A DNA stretch of 20,804 nucleotides from an uncultured Fretibacterium sp. (GCA_937915835.1 CALGHA010000121.1:1-20804); one strand, 5' to 3'; numbered from the stretch's first letter, positions 14,393 through 20,804 are shown. Numbers and translations are program-made. The notes: a model not told the origin generated them from the sequence alone.

Positions 14393-15580
14393 TTACGCCA
14401 GCAAGTTTTTGACGAGTTCAGGAATTTTCGCGAGAGTTTCAGCGTCAGGGTTCCAGAGTGATTTTATTTCGCCGTCAACGACATTAAAGCCCGCTTCGGT
14501 CATCTTCTCACGCAGAATTTTCACGCTTTCTCCGCTCCAGCCGTAACACCCGAATACTCCTGCTTTCTTATTCTTGAACTTCAACTGTTTCAGGAACTCA
14601 AGCCAGCCCGCCATGCCTGATAAAATGCTGTTGCCAACAGTCGGAGAACCAACACACACAGCTTTAGACTTGAACACTTCGGTCATAATTTCGTTCTTGT
14701 CAGCTTTCGAGACGTTGAAGACTTTCACGACTGTATCAGGACTTTGACGCGCAATTTCGCCGGCGATTTCGTGAGCAATTTTTGCCGTCCCTTCCCACAT
14801 TGTTTCGTAAGCTATCGTGATTTGATCTTCCTGGTAAGAATTGGCCCACTCAGCATATTTCGTTACGATTTGGAGGGGATTTTCACGCCAGATTGCGCCA
14901 TGAGACGGAGCAATTATCTCAATGGGAATGTTCATGCCTACGACTTCCTGAATTTTTTTAGCGACCAGAGGCGAGAATGGATTTAGAATGTTCGCGTAAT
15001 ACTTCATTGCTTCCTTCCATAATAAACATTTATCGGCCTTATCGTTGAATAACTCTTCAACTGCATAATGCTGGCCGAACGCGTCATTCGAGAATAAAAC
15101 GTTGTCGCCAGTCATGTACGTAGCCATTGAGTCCGGCCAATGTAACATTCTCATCTCAACGAAGACTAAACTTTTTCCGCTGCCAATGTCGAGAGTGTCT
15201 CCTGTTTTGACGATATGAAAGTTCCAGCCTCTTTTGCCGTATTGTCCCTCGATTGATTTTACGGCGTTGGCTGTGCAGTAAATCGGAGTGTCAGGAATTT
15301 CCGCCATTAACGCTGTGAGAGCTCCGGAGTGATCGCATTCACCGTGATTAGCAATGATGTAATCAATCTTGTGTAAGTCAATCTCACTCTTCAAGTTTTC
15401 GACGAAATCAAACCTGTGAGGTGTCCAAATTGTATCGATTAAGACTGTCTTGCCCTCTTCGATTAAATACGCGTTCTGACTTGAGCCGTTCATGATTGAG
15501 TAATCGTCGCCGTGAAATTTTTCGAGTTCCCAATCGATATAGCCAACCCAGCTGATATTATTCTTGATTTTCCTGCGCAT
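14393..15580 (-). CDS. fprA: Flavodiiron protein (O2/NO reductase)
   Basis: A 395-residue flavodiiron protein. The N-terminal ~245 residues are a metallo-beta-lactamase-like diiron domain with NHGECDHSGAL (H-x-E-x-D-H ligands), preceded by NAYLIEEGKTVLIDT. The C-terminal ~145 residues are a flavodoxin-like FMN domain (KVFNVSKADKNEIM, CVGSPTVGNSILSG, GCYGWSGESVK). There is no rubredoxin extension. It reduces O2 to water or NO to N2O in anaerobes. The start at 15580 (MRRKIKNNISWVGYIDW) fits the family N-terminus and follows GGAG by 14 bases. An in-frame ATG at 15604 overlapping the cupin stop (ATGA) would add eight residues and couple translation; I cannot exclude it. Confidence 0.93.
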   Translation of the reverse strand: MRRKIKNNISWVGYIDWELEKFHGDDYSIMNGSSQNAYLIEEGKTVLIDTIWTPHRFDFVENLKSEIDLHKIDYIIANHGECDHSGALTALMAEIPDTPIYCTANAVKSIEGQYGKRGWNFHIVKTGDTLDIGSGKSLVFVEMRMLHWPDSMATYMTGDNVLFSNDAFGQHYAVEELFNDKADKCLLWKEAMKYYANILNPFSPLVAKKIQEVVGMNIPIEIIAPSHGAIWRENPLQIVTKYAEWANSYQEDQITIAYETMWEGTAKIAHEIAGEIARQSPDTVVKVFNVSKADKNEIMTEVFKSKAVCVGSPTVGNSILSGMAGWLEFLKQLKFKNKKAGVFGCYGWSGESVKILREKMTEAGFNVVDGEIKSLWNPDAETLAKIPELVKNLLA

Positions 15581-15600
15581 GATGAATAAATTTTCTCCTT

Positions 15601-16239
15601 TCATTCGAGCGTTAAAAGCAACGCCATCTTGAAATTGCCTTGAGCTTTGACGTAATGCCTTCCGTTTTTCGCGAACCTAAAGTTTTCTCCGGCCTTAATG
15701 TGATATTCATTTCCTTCATAGCCGATAATCCCTTCACCGTCCAGAGCAAAGATTAAAGCATCTCCGGGCGCAGCATGTTCGGATAAGCCTGTTCCTTCAC
15801 TGAATGCCATAACAGCAAACTTCATCTTGTCATTATGAGCAATGTCCATGTTAATAATTTTGCCTTCCTGATACGGGACAAGCTCCGATAACTTGAAGAC
15901 TTCTCCGGGCTTTATTGCTTCGTTCATCGTAAAACCTCCTGAGCTAAATAAAATTTCCGTGTAAACGCTCTCGCTAAACGCCTTAACTCCGACGGGAGAA
16001 TTTACAGGAGTGATTACGCATTCCCCTTCAGTGAGTGAACGCGAAAATATTTCAACTTGACCTGATGAGATTATTAATAACTTGTGATTGCTGTATAATT
16101 CCGGACTTATATCGCTATCTTTGTCGAGAGAAAAATACGTTATGACATTTTCTTCGTGATTATAAATTTCTCGTGAGACCGTGCAATTTCTTACTGGCTC
16201 GTTTTCGCTTTGAATGCTGAATACTTTTCCTAATGACAT
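15601..16239 (-). CDS. Two-domain cupin protein
   Basis: A 212-residue protein with two cupin barrels. The second is the clearer one: LSEHAAPGDALIFALDGEGIIGYEG then AGENFRFAKNGRHYVKA, a small-cupin pattern with a metal-site-like His pair (EHAA and NGRHYV). The first (residues ~40-95, NHKLLIISSGQVEIFSRSLTEGECVITP) is degenerate and lacks clear metal ligands. AGGA lies about 7 bases before the ATG. It is the first gene of the operon with the flavodiiron protein and hcp and overlaps the possible upstream flavodiiron start by 4 bases. Small cupins often sit beside redox genes in anaerobes. A sensing or metal-binding role in O2/NO defence is a guess from context. Confidence 0.8.
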   Translation of the reverse strand: MSLGKVFSIQSENEPVRNCTVSREIYNHEENVITYFSLDKDSDISPELYSNHKLLIISSGQVEIFSRSLTEGECVITPVNSPVGVKAFSESVYTEILFSSGGFTMNEAIKPGEVFKLSELVPYQEGKIINMDIAHNDKMKFAVMAFSEGTGLSEHAAPGDALIFALDGEGIIGYEGNEYHIKAGENFRFAKNGRHYVKAQGNFKMALLLTLE

Positions 16240-16269
16240 GATTAATTCCTGATGATATAAAAGTTTGGA

Positions 16270-16289
16270 CGTAAATATATAATATTACG
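16270..16289. promoter_or_regulatory. Imperfect dyad in the cupin/ogt divergent promoter region
   Basis: CGTAA and TTACG flank ten A/T bases between the divergent cupin and ogt genes, within AT-rich sequence that also offers TATATT- and TAATAT-like -10 elements for the minus strand. Position and symmetry fit an operator or promoter, but I recognise no regulator. Confidence 0.35.
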
Positions 16290-16348
16290 CGACAAAATTC
16301 GGTTGCAATGACCACACAGCAAGTGATGTAAAAAAGGGGTTATTTGTA

Positions 16349-16834
16349 ATGTATATTCATGATTATGCTTCACCACTGGGAAAAATAATTCTCCACAGCG
16401 ACGGCGAAAGTCTCACGGGATTATTCTTCAGCGATGATTCGACGGGAGAATATAAAGCTCTTCCGGTTTTTGACGATGCCGAACGATGGCTTGACGTGTA
16501 TTTTTCCGAGAAATCTCCAGAGTTTACGCCTAAGCTCAAGATTACGGGTACAGAGTTTCAGAAGTCAGTATGTGAAATAATGCTTAAAATTCCGTTTGGA
16601 CATGTCATGACTTACTCAGAGATTGCCGGAATAATCGCTAAGTCTCGTAATATTCCGAACATGTCAGCTCGTGCGGTTGGAGGAGCAGCGGCCCGCAATC
16701 AAATCTCAATAATAATTCCCTGTCATAGAGTTATCGGTACAAATGGAAAGCTCACAGGTTATGGCGGAGGAATTGACCGTAAGAAAAAGTTGTTGATGCT
16801 TGAAGGTGTTGACATATCAAAAATCCGTGCATGA
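16349..16834 (+). CDS. ogt: Methylated-DNA-protein cysteine methyltransferase
   Basis: A 161-residue O6-alkylguanine DNA repair protein. The C-terminal domain carries the suicide active site IIPCHRVIG (acceptor Cys125), preceded by the DNA-binding helix region SARAVGGAAARN and followed by TGYGGGIDRKKKLLMLEG. FQKSVCEIMLKIPFGHVMTYSEIA is the family's domain start. The short N-terminal domain (SPLGKIILHSDGESLTGLFF) is present, and the length suits Ogt without an Ada regulatory domain. AGGGG lies about 8 bases before the ATG. It is divergent from the NO/O2-defence operon and only ~70 bases before the hydrogenase, which seems to have its own promoter. It transfers alkyl groups from guanine to its own cysteine and is consumed. 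Confidence 0.95.
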   Translation: MYIHDYASPLGKIILHSDGESLTGLFFSDDSTGEYKALPVFDDAERWLDVYFSEKSPEFTPKLKITGTEFQKSVCEIMLKIPFGHVMTYSEIAGIIAKSRNIPNMSARAVGGAAARNQISIIIPCHRVIGTNGKLTGYGGGIDRKKKLLMLEGVDISKIRA

Positions 16835-16851
16835 AAATCACATAGTTACGT

Positions 16852-16864
16852 TATAATACTTTCA
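16852..16864 (+). promoter_or_regulatory. Probable -10 region of the hydrogenase gene
   Basis: TATAATACTTTCA, identical over 13 bases to the gapA promoter region at 6864-6876. There is no convincing -35. Confidence 0.45.
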
Positions 16865-16903
16865 TTCCAACAAAAATTTACTCTGAGGGGGGTAAAAATC
16901 ACA

Positions 16904-18424
16904 ATGGGAATGAGAGGAATTCACACATCGATTAACAACATTCGTCGTGCGGTTTTCGCTGAGGTCGCAAGATTATCGTATAACTATAAGCCTGGCGACT
17001 TGTCCGAGATGGAATTAATCCCGTATAAAATAATTCCCGGCGAAGTTTCGCGTTACAGGGACAGCGTATTTCTTGAGCGTGCGATCGTCAAAGAAAGAAT
17101 GCGTCTTGCAATGGGATTACCTTTACGTAAAGCGTCCGAACATGCGCCAGTCTCAATGGGAGCAGAAGAGTGCGTTCATCCTGAGAAATATTATCAGCCG
17201 CCGTTAATCAACATCATAAAATTTGCGTGTCATTCATGCCCGGATAATAAAGTTGTCGTTACGGACCAATGTCAAGGATGTTTAGCTCGTCCATGTTCCC
17301 AAGTTTGCCCGAAAGAAGCAATAACTTTCTCGAACGGTAAAGCTCATATTGACGACACAAAATGTATCAAATGCGGCCGTTGCATGGGAGTATGTCAATA
17401 CGGCGTAATTCTCAAAATGCAGAGACCTTGTGCGGTTGCGTGCGGAATGAAGGCAATAATTACTGACGAGTTCGGACGCGCTGAAATTGACCAGGAAAAA
17501 TGCGTGTCATGCGGAATGTGTCTCGCTAATTGTCCGTTTGGTGCGATCGCCGATAAAGCTCAAATATTCCAGTGTATTCAAGCAATCCGAAGCGAAACTC
17601 CTGTTTATGCCGCAATAGCTCCAGCAATAGCCGGCCAATTCGGAAAAACTTTAACTCCTGAGAAAATGCGCGCGGCGTTTAAGGCGTTAGGATTTACTGA
17701 CGTCGTCGAAGTTGCAATCGGTGCTGACTTATGCACACTTCAAGAGGCCGAAGATTTCGTGAAAGAAGTTCCGGAAAAAATCCCCTTCATGGGAACTTCA
17801 TGCTGCCCGGCATGGTCGGTAATGGCAAAACGAGAGTTCCCGCAATATGCCGAGTGCATCAGCATGGCTCTCACTCCAATGGTCTTAACCGGAAGACTAA
17901 TCAAGAAGGAACATCCTGAGTGTAAAGTTGCTTTCATTGGCCCATGTGCCGCGAAGAAACTTGAAGCCAGCCGTCGAAGTGTTAGAAGCGATGTTGATTT
18001 TGTCTTAACATTCGAGGAAGTTTTAGGAATGTTCGAGGCTAAAGAAGTCGATTTTGATTATCTCGAGAAAATGTCTGTTCCTGATAATGCAAGTGCTGAC
18101 GGAAGGGGATTTGCTGTTTCCGGTGGAGTTGCTGAAGCCGTCTTGAATTGCATAAAGAATTTACATCCTGATAGAGAAGTCAATATTGAACGCGCTGAAG
18201 GTTTGAACGATTGCCGAAAAATGTTACAGCTCGCTAAAGCCGGAAAACGTAACGGATATTTGCTTGAGGGCATGGCATGTCCTGGCGGTTGTGTCGGAGG
18301 AGCAGGGACTGTTGAGTTAATCAATCAGGCGGCCGGAGAAGTTGCGAAAATAAAGAAAATCTCGAAGAAGGCTCATGCTTACGAGAGCGAATACGAGACA
18401 ATTTTACCCGCGCTTGAAGAATAA
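16904..18424 (+). CDS. Monomeric [FeFe] hydrogenase (group B type)
   Basis: A 506-residue iron-only hydrogenase. The N-terminal ~100 residues are of the type seen in group B enzymes, without a [2Fe-2S] plant-ferredoxin domain. Residues ~110-215 hold Cys-rich ferredoxin-like segments (CQGCLARPCSQVCP, CIKCGRCMGVCQ, CVSCGMCLANCP). The H-cluster motifs are TSCCPAW (Cys300/301), GPCAAKK (Cys348) and MACPGGCVGG (Cys459, Cys463), all intact. It interconverts protons and H2 in the cytoplasm, probably with ferredoxin. GAGGGGGG precedes the ATG. It needs the HydE/F/G maturases, which are not in this window. The next genes, a PerR-type regulator and rubrerythrin, suit protection of such an oxygen-labile enzyme, but no shared operon is shown. 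Confidence 0.93.
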   Translation: MGMRGIHTSINNIRRAVFAEVARLSYNYKPGDLSEMELIPYKIIPGEVSRYRDSVFLERAIVKERMRLAMGLPLRKASEHAPVSMGAEECVHPEKYYQPPLINIIKFACHSCPDNKVVVTDQCQGCLARPCSQVCPKEAITFSNGKAHIDDTKCIKCGRCMGVCQYGVILKMQRPCAVACGMKAIITDEFGRAEIDQEKCVSCGMCLANCPFGAIADKAQIFQCIQAIRSETPVYAAIAPAIAGQFGKTLTPEKMRAAFKALGFTDVVEVAIGADLCTLQEAEDFVKEVPEKIPFMGTSCCPAWSVMAKREFPQYAECISMALTPMVLTGRLIKKEHPECKVAFIGPCAAKKLEASRRSVRSDVDFVLTFEEVLGMFEAKEVDFDYLEKMSVPDNASADGRGFAVSGGVAEAVLNCIKNLHPDREVNIERAEGLNDCRKMLQLAKAGKRNGYLLEGMACPGGCVGGAGTVELINQAAGEVAKIKKISKKAHAYESEYETILPALEE

Positions 18425-18438
18425 AAATTGTGTGATAT

Positions 18439-18451
18439 ATTAATAATTAAT
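18439..18451. promoter_or_regulatory. PerR/Fur-like operator
   Basis: ATTAAT-A-ATTAAT is a perfect 6-1-6 inverted repeat 28 bases before the perR-type ATG. It resembles the 7-1-7 PerR box (TTATAAT-N-ATTATAA) in form and A/T content, and suits autoregulation of the regulator-rubrerythrin operon. Confidence 0.5.
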
Positions 18452-18478
18452 CTCAATAAGATATTTTGAAGAATTTTC

Positions 18479-18883
18479 ATGACTGAACGAAACACTAGAC
18501 AAAAGCAAATTATTCTTGAGGCAGTAAGACGACGTGAGGATCACCCGACGGCTGAAGAAATTTATTCAGATGTCCGCAAACTTGATGACAGAATAGGCCG
18601 CGCAACAGTATACAGAAATCTTAATCAGCTTGCGAGGAACGGAGAAATTTCCAGCGTTGACCTTGTTCCTGAAGCAGTCAGATACGATCGAAGGAATGAG
18701 TATCATCATCATTTTTTTTGCGAAGTCTGCGGTTCAGTTAATGATGTTCCTGTTGAGTATTCCGAAGCTGAGGATAAAAAGCTCGAGGAATTGACGGGCT
18801 TTAAGGTTCGGAGGCATGAGATAATTTACAGGGGAATTTGTGAGAAATGTCTTGCTGAGATGAAAATTTTACAGGAGGGTTAA
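18479..18883 (+). CDS. perR: Fur-family regulator, PerR type
   Basis: A 134-residue Fur-family repressor. Residues 1-80 form the winged-helix domain (HPTAEEIYSDVRK, RATVYRNLNQLARNGEI). YHHHFFCEVCGSVNDV and the C-terminal ICEKCLAEM give the two CxxC pairs of the structural zinc site, and the His cluster contributes to the regulatory metal site. A weak Shine-Dalgarno precedes the ATG. It is directly upstream of rubrerythrin with 4 bases between stop and start, the standard arrangement for PerR, which senses peroxide by metal-catalysed His oxidation. A Fur- or Zur-type sensor is possible from sequence alone; the neighbour favours PerR. Confidence 0.88.
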   Translation: MTERNTRQKQIILEAVRRREDHPTAEEIYSDVRKLDDRIGRATVYRNLNQLARNGEISSVDLVPEAVRYDRRNEYHHHFFCEVCGSVNDVPVEYSEAEDKKLEELTGFKVRRHEIIYRGICEKCLAEMKILQEG

Positions 18884-18887
18884 AACA

Positions 18888-19427
18888 ATGGCGAACAAAT
18901 ACGCAGGAACACAGACGGAGAAGAATTTACAGGCGGCTTTTGCAGGAGAGTCGCAGGCTCGCAACAAGTACACATATTTTGCATCGAAGGCGAAGAAAGA
19001 GGGATTTGAGCAGATTGCGGCACTTTTCCTTTTGACTGCAGACAACGAGAAAGAGCATGCAAAGATGTGGTTCAAGGAACTCGACGGGATCGGCGACACT
19101 GCGGCGAACTTACTTGCAGCGGCTGAGGGCGAAAATTACGAGTGGACCGATATGTACGAGGGCTTTGCTAAGACTGCTGAAGAAGAGGGCTTCAAGGGAT
19201 TAGCGGCAAAGTTCAGGATGGTCGCGGCAATCGAGAAGAGACACGAGGAGAGATACCGCGCATTACTCAAGAACGTTGAGGCTCAGGAAGTTTTTGCGAA
19301 GAGCGAAGTCAAAGTTTGGGAATGCAGAAATTGCGGACATATCGTCGTCGGAACGAAAGCCCCTGAGATTTGCCCGGTCTGCGCACATCCGAAGGCATAT
19401 TTTGAGGTTCACGCCGAGAATTATTAA
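18888..19427 (+). CDS. rbr: Rubrerythrin
   Basis: A 179-residue rubrerythrin, an NADH-dependent peroxide reductase of anaerobes using electrons from rubredoxin-type donors. Residues 1-140 form the diiron four-helix bundle with E-x-x-H patterns (AFAGESQARNKYTYFA, NEKEHAKMWF, FRMVAAIEKRHEERY). Residues ~143-179 are a C-terminal rubredoxin domain with CRNCG and CPVCAHP Fe-binding pairs. AGGAGGG lies 7 bases before the ATG. It is co-transcribed with the PerR-type gene and followed by a terminator. Length and domain order are normal. Confidence 0.97.
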   Translation: MANKYAGTQTEKNLQAAFAGESQARNKYTYFASKAKKEGFEQIAALFLLTADNEKEHAKMWFKELDGIGDTAANLLAAAEGENYEWTDMYEGFAKTAEEEGFKGLAAKFRMVAAIEKRHEERYRALLKNVEAQEVFAKSEVKVWECRNCGHIVVGTKAPEICPVCAHPKAYFEVHAENY

Positions 19428-19452
19428 TTATTAATCTTTATTGAGAATTGGC

Positions 19453-19487
19453 CTCCCCTGTGAGAGAAATCTTGCGGGGGAGTTTTT
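19453..19487 (+). terminator. Intrinsic terminator of the perR-rbr operon
   Basis: CTCCCC (19453-19458) pairs with GGGGAG (19477-19482), followed by five T; an inner AGA/TCT pair lengthens the hairpin. The T-run overlaps the -35 of the next promoter. Confidence 0.8.
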
Positions 19488-19514
19488 GTTAAAGCCAGAA
19501 ATTATTAGTATAAT
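19486..19514 (+). promoter_or_regulatory. Promoter of the toxin-antitoxin pair
   Basis: TTGTTA (19486-19491) and TATAAT (19509-19514) at exactly 17 bases, about 48 bases before the antitoxin ATG. Confidence 0.7.
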
Positions 19515-19562
19515 TAGCGTAACTTGTTAAACATAAAAATTCATGAAGGAGAAAGATTTATT

Positions 19563-19838
19563 ATGACACTGAAAGAAGAAGCCTATGCGTTGATTGACAA
19601 GCTGCCGGATAAAGTTATGGAGGATGTCTTACGGAGCTTGAAGGAGAAAGACAATGACCCTCGAACTTGGGAAACGCCGGAGCAGGAACAGGAACGGAAG
19701 AATAGAGAACGTGAAGAGAGCATGCAGGCATTTCGAGAACTTCAAGAAATGATAAGAACACGGCCCTTGCGAATTCCAGAGAATTACGAGGAAGTTTACG
19801 CTGACGTTATGGCTGAAAAATACGGGCTGGTGAAATAA
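19563..19838 (+). CDS. Antitoxin-like protein paired with a PIN-domain toxin
   Basis: A 91-residue, highly charged protein. MTLKEEAYALIDKLPDKVMEDVLRSLKEKD at the N-terminus is typical of small antitoxins found next to PIN toxins. The middle is a Glu/Arg-rich helix that could wrap the toxin, and the end is ADVMAEKYGLVK. I see no clear ribbon-helix-helix, AbrB or Phd domain, so DNA binding is uncertain. The ATG at 19563 follows GAAGGAG (19545-19551) by 11 bases; an in-frame TTG at 19524 lacks such a site. Its stop codon overlaps the toxin ATG by one base (TAATG), so translation is coupled. The role is inferred mainly from the pairing. Confidence 0.75.
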   Translation: MTLKEEAYALIDKLPDKVMEDVLRSLKEKDNDPRTWETPEQEQERKNREREESMQAFRELQEMIRTRPLRIPENYEEVYADVMAEKYGLVK

Positions 19839-20263
19839 TGATGAAAATACTTGTTGATACGAACGTGATAATTAATTACCTCACGAGGCGCGAAGATAAA
19901 TATCGTGCTTCGTCAATTGAGGTTATGGAGAGATGTGCGGCTAAAGAGATAGAAGGCTATGTAGCTTTTCATTCGTTATCCATAATCTGGTACACTTCCG
20001 GCAGAATGAAAGAGACAGAAGAAACCCGCAGAGAATGGCTTGGGCTTGTTTGTAAAATCCTCAAAACTGCATATGCTGAGCACGACGCTATTGTTGAAGC
20101 TGTAAATAATGTCGAATTTAAGGATTTCGAGGACAATTTACAGGATATTTGCGCCCAAAATGTTAATGCAGATTACATTGTTACGGTCAACACAAAAGAT
20201 TTCGAGCATAGCAAGGTTAAAGCCGTAACTCCCGACGAACTCGTTCAAATCATCAATAATTAG
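19838..20263 (+). CDS. PIN-domain ribonuclease toxin (VapC-like)
   Basis: A 141-residue PIN-domain protein. KILVDTNVIINYLTRR carries the first catalytic Asp, and FKDFEDNLQDICA with IVTVNTKDFEHSKVKAVTPDEL gives the C-terminal acidic cluster and the usual fold end. The second acidic residue, usually an E after the first helix, is less clear (HSLSIIWY). PIN toxins are Mg-dependent RNases, often cutting tRNA or rRNA, held inactive by the antitoxin. The start is ATG at 19838 or the next codon. The TAG at 20261-20263 lies at or within a few bases of the junction with ciliate-like DNA, so I cannot prove that the last two or three codons are native; the length and TPDEL end look normal. Confidence 0.85.
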   Translation: MMKILVDTNVIINYLTRREDKYRASSIEVMERCAAKEIEGYVAFHSLSIIWYTSGRMKETEETRREWLGLVCKILKTAYAEHDAIVEAVNNVEFKDFEDNLQDICAQNVNADYIVTVNTKDFEHSKVKAVTPDELVQIINN

Positions 20264-20280
20264 TATTTCTTACCAATTTT
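20255..20280. other. Junction between bacterial and ciliate-like DNA
   Basis: Left of here composition and genes are bacterial. Right of here the sequence becomes about 25% GC and encodes a eukaryotic-type PDI in a frame with no start codon, leading to a telomere. The exact breakpoint cannot be fixed because both sides are AT-rich at this point. Confidence 0.8.
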
Positions 20281-20669
20281 TTGCTCAAGATACATCAGTT
20301 ATTCAATTAAACAAAGATAATTTTGAAAATGATGTAGTTAAATCAGATAATTTATGGCTTATATTATTTTATGCTCCTTGGTGTGGTCATTGTAAAGCTT
20401 TCCATCCTCAATTTGAAAAACTTGCTAAATCAGTTAAAGGTGTATTTAAAATTGGAGCAGTAAACTGCGAAGAACAAAGAGAATTAGCACAAAAATATAA
20501 AATTGATGGATTTCCTACTGTTTTATTCTTTGGAGAAGATAAAACCAAAACAGTAGAATATGATGGAGATAGAAAAGCTGAAAAAATTGTTGATTTTCTT
20601 TTAGAAAAAGCAAAAAATGTCATTAATAATAAATTAACAGAAAAAAAGGATGAAAAAACTGATCTTTAA
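20265..20669 (+). CDS. Protein disulfide isomerase, eukaryotic type, 5'-truncated
   Basis: An open frame of ~134 residues with no ATG, so the start is missing. It reads SYQFFAQDTSVIQLNKDNF, then APWCGHCKAFHPQFEKLA (redox-active WCGHC), VNCEEQRELAQKYKIDGFPT (cis-Pro loop), and a Lys/Glu-rich tail ending KTDL before TAA. WCGHC with this strand-helix order is the thioredoxin-fold 'a' domain of endoplasmic-reticulum PDIs; bacterial thioredoxins have WCGPC. SYQFFA may be the end of a signal peptide, and KTDL resembles a KDEL-like retention tail. Codons are strongly A/T-ending, unlike every gene to the left. If TAA were sense, the next in-frame TGA is at 20712-20714; the KTDL end favours TAA as stop. 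Only ~90 bases separate the stop from the telomere, as in gene-sized ciliate chromosomes. Confidence 0.85.
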   Translation: MSYQFFAQDTSVIQLNKDNFENDVVKSDNLWLILFYAPWCGHCKAFHPQFEKLAKSVKGVFKIGAVNCEEQRELAQKYKIDGFPTVLFFGEDKTKTVEYDGDRKAEKIVDFLLEKAKNVINNKLTEKKDEKTDL

Positions 20670-20760
20670 AAATATAGTTTATTCTACAAATATATAATAA
20701 AATTAAATTAATGAAAGATAAAAATTAATTTTAATAATGGATAATATCCACATATTTAAT
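20670..20760 (+). other. AT-rich 3' untranslated/subtelomeric spacer
   Basis: About 90 bases, nearly all A/T, between the PDI stop codon and the telomere. No gene, hairpin or terminator is visible. Confidence 0.6.
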
Positions 20761-20804
20761 GGGGATTGGGGATTGGGGATTGGGGATTGGGGATTGGGGA
20801 TTGG
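20761..20804 (+). repeat. Telomere, six GGGGATT repeats plus GG
   Basis: Six exact GGGGATT heptamers and a final GG, ending at the last base of the window. The G-rich strand runs 5' to 3' outward, the correct polarity for a chromosome end. The unit is a relative of the ciliate repeats GGGGTT and GGGGTTTT. I recall a CCCCAAT-type repeat, the complement of this one, for rumen ciliates but cannot verify it here. Confidence 0.85.

Noticed and set aside
20408..20623. A 71-residue minus-strand open frame near the end
   Set aside because: It is the antisense shadow of the PDI gene, which has clear family motifs on the plus strand.
20761..20804. G-rich repeat as a bacterial minisatellite or G-quadruplex regulator
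   Set aside because: It ends the window exactly, has telomeric strand polarity and follows eukaryotic-type sequence.

Overview
The first ~20.26 kb of this window is an ordinary-looking bacterial chromosome segment of roughly 40-45% GC. The last ~0.54 kb is something else: a very AT-rich, 5'-truncated eukaryotic-type protein disulfide isomerase gene followed by a telomere of GGGGATT repeats that runs to the last base. The bacterial part suggests an anaerobic, flagellated, probably diderm gut bacterium. The best guess is Synergistota, judged from the flagellin N-terminus, the livF end, the CsgG-family exported proteins and the oxygen/NO-defence set; no marker gene proves it. The tail looks like a ciliate macronuclear chromosome end, which would fit a rumen or gut ciliate sample.

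Layout. (1) 1-197: end of livF. (2) 393-4083: four-gene operon for a phosphorylated surface glycan (GT14 glycosyltransferase, nucleotidyltransferase-like/choline-kinase-like fusion, capsule-type HAD phosphatase, sugar nucleotidyltransferase). Its last codons overlap tRNA-Val(GAC) on the other strand. (3) 4222-6839: a large flagellin behind a sigma-28 promoter and a leader with CsrA-like sites. (4) 6914-7976: type I GAPDH. (5) 8043-10530: three tandem exported proteins, two clearly CsgG-like. (6) 10587-11693: AI-2E/PerM family membrane protein. (7) 11756-11829: tRNA-Cys(GCA), followed by a decayed EcoRI-type methylase and DUF262-HNH nuclease pair. (8) 12834-16239, minus strand: cupin, flavodiiron protein and hybrid cluster protein operon. 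(9) 16349-18424: ogt and a monomeric [FeFe] hydrogenase. (10) 18439-19487: PerR-type regulator and rubrerythrin. (11) 19486-20263: PIN-domain toxin-antitoxin pair. (12) from about 20265: ciliate-like PDI fragment and telomere.

How it fits together. Regions 8 and 10 form a strict-anaerobe defence set: flavodiiron protein reduces O2 or NO, hybrid cluster protein handles nitrogen oxides, rubrerythrin removes peroxide and PerR senses it; Ogt repairs alkylated DNA. The hydrogenase fits fermentative electron disposal, and livF fits amino-acid use. The glycan operon and flagellin are surface functions.

The most notable structural fact is the bacterium/ciliate junction at about 20255-20280. A chimeric assembly or amplification product is the simplest explanation, but a real join cannot be excluded from sequence alone. 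The second is the decayed restriction-modification-like pair at the 3' end of tRNA-Cys, readable only by changing frame several times.
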